Shown here piece by piece: positions 1-5,937 of a DNA stretch of 9,087 nucleotides. The translations under genes were made by a program, and so were the position numbers. Numbering within the stretch: position 1 is the stretch's first letter; each line of letters opens with the position of its first letter. Below the pieces are notes generated by a model that was given only the letters and a program-made list of their open reading frames with translations, did not search any database and had not been told where the DNA came from. The stretch spans positions 1 to 9,087 of the forward strand of contig DJVY01000017.1 of the NCBI GenBank assembly GCA_002440885.1, in the 5' to 3' direction. The DNA is from Bacteroidales bacterium UBA6244 (GTDB lineage: Bacteria > Bacteroidota > Bacteroidia > Bacteroidales > F082).

Positions 1-73
1 GGAGATAGTCACAGAAATTATTTTGCGTGCACAGTAGGGAAAGTGGCATGGACTCTTGAGAAAAGCCCGGAAA

Positions 74-119
74 CCCCGGAATAAATTCCGGGGATACAAA
101 GTCGGTCGTGCCTACGGCA
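74..119. repeat. Palindromic repeat 1: 9-bp inverted repeat plus small TGCC/GGCA hairpin
   Basis: CCCCGGAAT (74-82) and ATTCCGGGG (85-93) are perfect inverted copies separated by two bases. Fifteen bases further on, TGCC (109-112) and GGCA (116-119) can pair across a three-base TAC loop. A strong palindrome next to a short GTGCC-TAC-GGCA hairpin resembles the intergenic REP-like repeats that are abundant in Bacteroidetes; that family assignment is from memory. No run of T follows either arm, so this is not a canonical intrinsic terminator. Only one copy lies in the window, so repetition elsewhere in the genome is inferred. Confidence 0.6.
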
Positions 120-133
120 TTTGGGTGTGTTGT

Positions 134-166
134 AACTTTTCCAAAGTTTAAAACTTTGGAAAAGTT
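134..166. repeat. Palindromic repeat 2: 16-bp perfect inverted repeat with 1-nt centre
   Basis: AACTTTTCCAAAGTTT (134-149) is followed after a single A (150) by its exact reverse complement (151-166). This near-continuous palindrome would form a cruciform in DNA, or a long hairpin in RNA with its innermost pairs open. It is AT-rich and shares no sequence with the palindromes on either side. No T-tract follows, so termination is not the obvious role. It resembles dispersed Bacteroidetes intergenic palindromes; this is a recollection and was not searched. Confidence 0.65.
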
Positions 167-200
167 GCTATCATCTTCTCAATACACCACAAGCTTTCCG

Positions 201-274
201 TCTCGTCCGCGTTTGCAACGCGGATGCTTGGCTGCATAATTATCATGGCATCCGCGTTGCAAACGCGGACGAGA
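201..274. repeat. Palindromic repeat 3: 27-bp perfect inverted repeat whose arms are themselves hairpins
   Basis: The arm at 201-227 and the arm at 248-274 are perfect 27-base reverse complements around a 20-base spacer (228-247). Each arm also carries an internal inverted repeat, TCCGCGTT / AACGCGGA with a three-base loop (206-213 and 217-224 in the left arm). The element can therefore fold as one long stem or as two adjacent hairpins in opposite orientation. This is the layout of paired REP/BIME elements mobilised by Y1-type REP-associated transposases (RAYTs). The spacer contains the palindrome ATAATTAT (236-243). The arms are GC-rich compared with the surrounding AT-rich DNA. No transposase gene is present in the window. 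Confidence 0.7.
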
Positions 275-414
275 AAAAGAGCAGAAAAAGCAGGAAAATT
301 TGATCCTGAAATCTGTTTTAAAGATTAAAGTTTGTAGTTTTACTAAAGATTAGTTGTCCGGCTTTTATACCGACAAACCCTTTTATAACGTTATGTAATA
401 AATCAAATGGCTTT
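275..414 (+). other. AT-rich leader upstream of the alpha-2-macroglobulin gene; likely holds its promoter
   Basis: About 140 bases without a gene separate the palindrome cluster from the first start codon. The 9-base sequence TAAAGATTA occurs twice in the same orientation, at 319-327 and 344-352, 25 bases apart. I looked for the Bacteroidetes promoter pattern (TTTG or TTG about 19-21 bases before TAnnTTTG) and found only partial matches, such as AAAGTTTG at 327-334 with TTTG at 299-302 at poor spacing. The promoter is therefore expected here but not located. No Shine-Dalgarno sequence precedes the ATG at 415, which is common in this phylum. Confidence 0.35.
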
Positions 415-3400
415 ATGAACTTACCTCCATTTCTTACTAAAACAGCTGTATGGCTGTGGGCTGCGGCCTTGTTGCTTATTTCCGCCTGTGACGATAGCCC
501 AAAGGCAATCACTGACAATTCAGCGCAGTTTGTTATCAGCCATTCCGCGGGCGTGCTTCCTGCATCAGCGGTTATCCGGGTTCGGCTGGCTTTTTCAGTC
601 GAGGAATTTGAATTTCAGAATCAACCGTTGCCCCCCGGCATCCTGATGGTTTCGCCGGAAGTTAGGGGTAATGCCTACCTCGATGGGGGGCATAACCTGA
701 GGTTTGTTCCTGATGTGGCCTTTAAAAATGGAGCACAATATAAAGTGGTGGTTAACTTACAAAAACTATACCCCGACAATGAAAAACCCATTCATCCGCT
801 GGAGTTTTCTTTTCAGATCGTGGACCTGGATTTCAGACAAAATGAACTGGTTTTAAGTCCGTACACAAACACCTCGCTGGAATGGAACCGGCTCAGCGGC
901 AGCATCACTACTTCGGATGTTGTTGCTCCCGACCGCTTGCTGAAATGGCTCTCGGCACAGCAAGGGGAGAAGGTGCTGCCGGTTTCGTGGGAAAAGACTT
1001 CTATGCCTCCCACTTACCGTTTTGTGATCGACAGCGTCGAAAGAAACAAGTTTCCTTCCTCGGTGAAGTTGGTTTGGTCAGAATCGGAAACGGGGGTGAA
1101 CAAAGCTCCTTTTGACTTTGACGTACCGCCTGTAAATGAGTTTAACCTGATGAGTCTGAGTATCGGAGAATATCCGGAGCAGCATGTGTTGCTCACTTTT
1201 TCTGATCCGTTGAGCCCCACACAAAACCCCGATGGATTGGTTTATTTAAAAGATCAGGCAAAAATAAAACTGGATATCGATGGAAACACCCTCAGGGTAA
1301 CTCCTGAGTCCAGAATGACCACTGATCAGGTAATCGTGATTTCTTCTTCTCTTAAAAATATCCATGGCGAAACACTAGGGCAGTATATCGAACGCACGGT
1401 AAACGTGGAGCCTGCCTTGCCCGAGGTGAAATTTATTGGCAGTGGATCTATCCTTCCTGGCGATAACCAATGGATAGTTCCATTTGAAGCGCGCAACCTG
1501 ACTTCGGTAGAAGTAAGTATCTACAAGATATTCGCCGACAACGTGTTACAATTTCTTCAGGTGAACGACCTGAACAGTGATTATGAAATGTATCGCGTCG
1601 GCGAACAGGTTTACCAAGGCGATTTTGCCCTGACCAACGCACCCACCGAAAACACCTGGGATTTTTCGACCTATGCCATCGATCTGACGAAATTTATATC
1701 AGCCGAAACAGGCGCTGTTTACCAAATAAACCTTGCTTTTTCAAACGAGGACATCGTGTATCCTTGCACGGGTGATTACGACAGCCCCGACAGCTACTAC
1801 TGGCAATACCGCGACAATCCGTGCAAAAAGGCCTACTATAACCAATACAATGGGCATTTTCCCTCGAAGAACGTGTTGGCCGGAAATCTTGGTGTAACAG
1901 CCAGGAATTCAGGCAACAGTTTGCTTGTCAATGTAAACAATCTCCTGACCACACTTCCTGTGCAAGGCTGCAAAATCAGTGTTTTTGGGTTTCAGCAGCA
2001 AGTATTGGGGCAGGCTGTCACCGATGCAGAGGGCAGAGCTACTATCTTGGTGGATAAGAAGACCGAACCCGGATTTCTGATCGCCGAACAAGCAGGACAA
2101 CGGGCCTACCTCAAGCTCGACGATGGACAAGCGCTTTCCTATTCCAAATTCAACACTTCCGGACGGCAGAAACAGGATGGTTTGGACGGATTTCTTTTCG
2201 GAGAAAGAGGGGTGTGGCGTCCAGGCGACACACTGTTCATGTCACTTATTCTTGACGACAGGGCAGGCGTAATTCCTGACAACCATCCGGTAAGCATCGA
2301 ATTTCGTGACACCCGCAACAAAGTCGTTCAAACCAAGACCCTGACTTCAGGCACGCAAGGATATTATTGTTTTACACTGGCTACCTCAGAAACAGATGCT
2401 CCCGGGCTTTACACCGTGAAAGCCATGGTGGGCAACGCGTCGTTTACTAAACCGGTGCGTATCGAAAACATCAAACCCAACAGGTTAAAAATCGAACTGA
2501 CTACCGCCGACAGTTTGTTGTCGCGCAGCCAGAACAAGGTCAACATAAAAAGTATGTGGCTTAGCGGCGGTGCGGCATCGGGATTTGAGGCCATTTGCGA
2601 GGCTACCTTTAAGCCAATGAAAACCAGGTTCGAAAATTATCCCGATTATCATTTCGACTGTCCTTCACGGACTTTCTACCCGGAAACGCAAACCGTTTTT
2701 AAAGGTCTGCTTGACGACGCCGGCGAAACGGAGTTTACCCTGCAGTTTCCATCGGGAAGTAACGCGCCGGGCATGATTGGCGTTTCGTTGTTCACCAAAG
2801 TATTAGAAAAAGGCGGCGATTTCAGCGTAAACCAAACCAACAGAATATATTCTCCTTTTTCGGGTTACGTGGGCATAAAACTCCCCGAAATCCCCAAAGG
2901 AAGTGATTTCCTGGAGGTAGACACACCATTGGTTTTCAACCTGATAACGGTTGATGAAAAAGGAAAGCCGGTGTGGGGAAAAGAGCTGGACATTTCGGTG
3001 TATAAATTAACCTGGAGCTGGTGGTACAGCAACGACCGACACAACAATTTGGGAGCGTACATCCGAAGCCATTATGATGAGCGTGTGCTGTCGTCAACGG
3101 TTAAAACTTCGCGCGAAAGCGATAGTTTCAGCCTGAATCTGGAATACCCGGCCTGGGGTTGGTATTATGCCGAAGTTGCTGATAGCGAGAGTGGTCATGC
3201 CACAGGCATTCGGTTTTACGTGGACTGGCCTTCCTATTATAGCCGCGATCAGCGGGAGATGCCGGGAGACATTTCGCAGCTGAGCCTTAGCCCCGACAAG
3301 TCAGCCTACCAGGTGGGCGATACCGTTAACCTTACCCTGGATGTACCTGATCAGGCGCGTTTGCTGGTAAGTCTCGAAAGCAACGATACCGTGATAAAAA

Positions 3401-5895
3401 GCTGGTCGCTCGAGCCCAGCCAACGTGAGGCGGTAATTAGCTTTAGCGCCACGAAAAGCATGGTACCAAATATTTATGCGTCTGTTAGCGTAATACAACC
3501 CTACCACCAGGCGAAGAATGATCTTCCGATACGGATGTATGGCGTGGCCGACATTCGGGTAAACAATCCGGAAGCTTTGTTAAAACCTGTGATTGACGTG
3601 GCCGAAACCATTCGACCCAACACTTCATACAACCTGGAAGTATCGGAGAAAAACGGCCGCGAAATGGTTTACTCTGTGGCCGTGGTCGACGACGGATTGC
3701 TCGACCTGACCAATTACAAAACTCCCGATCCGTACAGCTATTTTAATGCCAAAGAAGCACTTGATGTGCGCATCTGGGACGATTACGGCCAGATTTTGGG
3801 CGCTTTTGGCGGACGAATCCTGCACACGTTGGAAGTGGGAGGAGATGGATCGGAAGAGGATACTGAAATCAGCGAGAAAAAGGCCAACCGGTTTAAGCCG
3901 GTGGTGTCTTTCCTGGGGCCATTTACACTCAAACCCGGAGAAAAAGCCCGACACACCCTGGCCATGCCTAACTATGTAGGATCGGTGAGGGCTATGGTGG
4001 TCGCAGCCGAAAACAAAGCCTATGGATCGGCACAACAAACCATTACTGTAAAACAACCGCTGATGGTTCTGGCCACCGTACCACGGGTTTTAAGTCCAGA
4101 CGAAACCATCTACATGCCTGTAACTGTGTTTGCTATGGACGACAAAATACGCTCCGTAAAAGTAAAAGTTATCACGAATGATTTTCTGGAAGCCTCTATT
4201 GGCAGCACGGCTGTTGAATTCAGTAAAGCCGGTGAAAAACTGGTTTGGATTCCCGTGAAGGTAGGCGAAAAGCAAGGCGTAGCCACCATTAAGGTGGAAA
4301 CCATAAGTGGCAACGAAAAAGCCAGCTATGAAGTTGAAGTTCAGGTGCGAAACCCGAATTCAGCTATCACAGTCAGTGAAAGCCATGTACTTACTCCCGG
4401 TCAGGAAGCTGATTTTACCCCACCTGTAATTGGTGAGCCGGATAGCCGGTCGGCTACCATGACGGTTTCGGGCGTACTGCCCATAAACCTGGAAAGCCGG
4501 ATACAATACCTGAACAGGTATCCTTATGGTTGCACCGAGCAGGTGGTTTCAGGGGTGTTTCCACAACTGTATTTGCACTATTTTCTGGAGCTGAACCGCC
4601 GCCAGAAGGAAAGTATATCACGGCAGGTTATGCAGGCTATAAATGAATTAATCCGCCGTCAGCTGTATTCAGGTGGGATGACTTACTGGCCGGGAGGTTA
4701 TTACAATGACTGGGTTACAAGTTATGCAGGTCATTTTTTAATTAGCGCGATGCAGCAGGGTTATACCGTGCCGGCGAAAACAATGGAGAACTGGGTAAGT
4801 TTTCAAACGAAAGCGGCCAACGAGTGGACTCCATTTCAGACTCAAACCCGATTTCAATCGGATGGAGCGCAGGCCTACAGGCTGTACACGCTGGCTTTAG
4901 CCCAAAAACCGGCTTTAAGCGCGATGAACCGCTTAGCCGAAAACACCAACATTTCTGAGGCAGCCCGCGTTCACCTCTCTGCCGCGTATGCTGTTATCGG
5001 ACAGCGTGATATCGCCCACCATCTTATTTCGGGAAGTAGCGACAAATACAGCTCCTGGCATCACCATTACAACGATTTTTATGGCTCAATAACCCGCGAT
5101 CAGGCCTTTTCGCTGATTACTTACATGGCTTTAGGTGAGAAGGAGAAATCCTATGTGTACTACAAGCAACTAGCTGAAACACTGGGCTCCGGAAAGTGGC
5201 TTAGCACACAGTCCACGGCTTTTGCTTTGCTTGCTGTTTCATCGTTTGTAGGTGACCAGCCGTTGGATGCACCCATAAAGTATAGCTATAGTCAGGGTGA
5301 GTTTAAATCTGGCAACAAGATGCAAAACAGTCAGATGACAATCGATACGCTTGACGCGGGAAGTAACAAGTCGGTAAAAGTTACCAACCTGAGTGAGAAG
5401 GACCTTTTTCTTACCTTTACAGGATCGGGCATTCCGGCAGCTTCCGATAAAATTCAAACCGAGGAAAATCTCAAGCTCCGACTTTCCTATTTCGACATGA
5501 ACAACAAGGCCATTAACCCCGACACACTAACCGTTGGTATGGATTTTTACGTGAAAGCTACTGTTACCAAATCCAGGGATTTCAGTAACGATGAGGTTAT
5601 GGCACTTTCGTATAAAACTCCGGCTGGTTGGGAAATAATCAATACCAACATGTTTGATGCCGGCGCAGGACTTAAAAGCAGCCCAAGCGACTTCAAGGAA
5701 ATAGGAGACGCCGGAGTAGACTTGTTTTTTCCACTTCGGGGAAATGAAACCAAGGTCTTTTACGTGCTGTTACACGCATCGTTCGCCGGAGAGTATGTTT
5801 TTCCGGTAAGCACTTGTGAGGCCATGTACAACAACGAGGTGAAAGCCGCATCGGGAGGAGGATGGATAAAAGTAAAACAACCAGGTAAGAATTAA
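415..5895 (+). CDS. yfhM: Bacterial alpha-2-macroglobulin family lipoprotein (YfhM/ECAM-like), thioester-containing
   Basis: This is a large envelope protease trap. In the family, a protease cleaves a bait segment, the protein changes shape, and an internal Cys-Gln thioester binds the attacker covalently. The 1826-residue protein begins with a lipoprotein signal peptide: hydrophobic residues 11-24 and lipobox L-I-S-A-C with C25 as the lipidation site, followed by D-D. Domains in order are N-terminal macroglobulin-like repeats; a Cys pair (C451, C470) in a Tyr-rich loop; MG2 with G-E-R-G-V-W-R-P-G-D at 596-605; a Trp-rich stretch near 867-870; A2M_N_2 at about 956-1106; a variable acidic segment at 1145-1159, possibly the bait; A2M from about 1160; the thioester helical domain at about 1355-1613 with G-C-T-E-Q (C1373 to Q1376); and C-terminal bMG9/bMG10-like domains. 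It is somewhat longer than E. coli YfhM, as is usual in Bacteroidetes. ATG 415 gives a complete signal peptide. A three-codon ORF (407-418) ends overlapping this start and is probably chance. The gene is probably co-transcribed with pbpC. The symbol reflects homology, not proven orthology. Confidence 0.95.
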   Translation: MNLPPFLTKTAVWLWAAALLLISACDDSPKAITDNSAQFVISHSAGVLPASAVIRVRLAFSVEEFEFQNQPLPPGILMVSPEVRGNAYLDGGHNLRFVPDVAFKNGAQYKVVVNLQKLYPDNEKPIHPLEFSFQIVDLDFRQNELVLSPYTNTSLEWNRLSGSITTSDVVAPDRLLKWLSAQQGEKVLPVSWEKTSMPPTYRFVIDSVERNKFPSSVKLVWSESETGVNKAPFDFDVPPVNEFNLMSLSIGEYPEQHVLLTFSDPLSPTQNPDGLVYLKDQAKIKLDIDGNTLRVTPESRMTTDQVIVISSSLKNIHGETLGQYIERTVNVEPALPEVKFIGSGSILPGDNQWIVPFEARNLTSVEVSIYKIFADNVLQFLQVNDLNSDYEMYRVGEQVYQGDFALTNAPTENTWDFSTYAIDLTKFISAETGAVYQINLAFSNEDIVYPCTGDYDSPDSYYWQYRDNPCKKAYYNQYNGHFPSKNVLAGNLGVTARNSGNSLLVNVNNLLTTLPVQGCKISVFGFQQQVLGQAVTDAEGRATILVDKKTEPGFLIAEQAGQRAYLKLDDGQALSYSKFNTSGRQKQDGLDGFLFGERGVWRPGDTLFMSLILDDRAGVIPDNHPVSIEFRDTRNKVVQTKTLTSGTQGYYCFTLATSETDAPGLYTVKAMVGNASFTKPVRIENIKPNRLKIELTTADSLLSRSQNKVNIKSMWLSGGAASGFEAICEATFKPMKTRFENYPDYHFDCPSRTFYPETQTVFKGLLDDAGETEFTLQFPSGSNAPGMIGVSLFTKVLEKGGDFSVNQTNRIYSPFSGYVGIKLPEIPKGSDFLEVDTPLVFNLITVDEKGKPVWGKELDISVYKLTWSWWYSNDRHNNLGAYIRSHYDERVLSSTVKTSRESDSFSLNLEYPAWGWYYAEVADSESGHATGIRFYVDWPSYYSRDQREMPGDISQLSLSPDKSAYQVGDTVNLTLDVPDQARLLVSLESNDTVIKSWSLEPSQREAVISFSATKSMVPNIYASVSVIQPYHQAKNDLPIRMYGVADIRVNNPEALLKPVIDVAETIRPNTSYNLEVSEKNGREMVYSVAVVDDGLLDLTNYKTPDPYSYFNAKEALDVRIWDDYGQILGAFGGRILHTLEVGGDGSEEDTEISEKKANRFKPVVSFLGPFTLKPGEKARHTLAMPNYVGSVRAMVVAAENKAYGSAQQTITVKQPLMVLATVPRVLSPDETIYMPVTVFAMDDKIRSVKVKVITNDFLEASIGSTAVEFSKAGEKLVWIPVKVGEKQGVATIKVETISGNEKASYEVEVQVRNPNSAITVSESHVLTPGQEADFTPPVIGEPDSRSATMTVSGVLPINLESRIQYLNRYPYGCTEQVVSGVFPQLYLHYFLELNRRQKESISRQVMQAINELIRRQLYSGGMTYWPGGYYNDWVTSYAGHFLISAMQQGYTVPAKTMENWVSFQTKAANEWTPFQTQTRFQSDGAQAYRLYTLALAQKPALSAMNRLAENTNISEAARVHLSAAYAVIGQRDIAHHLISGSSDKYSSWHHHYNDFYGSITRDQAFSLITYMALGEKEKSYVYYKQLAETLGSGKWLSTQSTAFALLAVSSFVGDQPLDAPIKYSYSQGEFKSGNKMQNSQMTIDTLDAGSNKSVKVTNLSEKDLFLTFTGSGIPAASDKIQTEENLKLRLSYFDMNNKAINPDTLTVGMDFYVKATVTKSRDFSNDEVMALSYKTPAGWEIINTNMFDAGAGLKSSPSDFKEIGDAGVDLFFPLRGNETKVFYVLLHASFAGEYVFPVSTCEAMYNNEVKAASGGGWIKVKQPGKN

Positions 5896-5924
5896 CAACC
5901 TTCGACAGGTGGTTTTACCCTAAC

Positions 5925-5937
5925 AAGGAATAATTTG
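5925..5937 (+). promoter_or_regulatory. Ribosome-binding site AAGGA with TTG start of pbpC
   Basis: AAGGA at 5925-5929 lies five bases before TTG at 5935. This supports TTG as the start, because no ATG occurs in frame until 6043, which lies within the membrane anchor and would delete its N-terminal part. The alternative GTG at 5944 is 14 bases from the AAGGA, a poor distance. A clear Shine-Dalgarno sequence combined with a weak TTG start suggests moderate, post-transcriptionally limited translation relative to the upstream gene. Confidence 0.6.

Noticed and set aside
1..84. An open frame from the left edge to a TAA at 82-84, and a second frame ending TAG at 35-37, either of which could be the tail of an upstream gene
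   Set aside because: Both are too short to recognise, and the longer one ends inside palindrome 1. Nothing supports one frame over the other, so no partial gene is called.
134..274. Palindromes 2 and 3 as intrinsic terminators of an upstream gene
   Set aside because: Neither hairpin is followed by a T-run on either strand; palindrome 3 is followed on the plus strand by an A-rich stretch instead.
299..334. A Bacteroidetes -33/-7 promoter formed by TTTG (299-302) and AAAGTTTG (327-334)
   Set aside because: The -7 element has a mismatch at its first base, and the spacing of 24 bases is longer than the usual 19-21, so it is not listed as a promoter.
407..418. Three-codon ORF (ATG to TGA) whose stop overlaps the ATG of the macroglobulin gene
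   Set aside because: It could couple translation, but such tiny ORFs arise by chance in AT-rich leaders, and it has no ribosome-binding site.
3625..4056. Minus-strand open frame of 143 codons opposite the macroglobulin gene
   Set aside because: It is antisense to well-conserved A2M_N_2 and A2M domain sequence, shows no recognisable domain, and has the typical look of a shadow of the coding strand.
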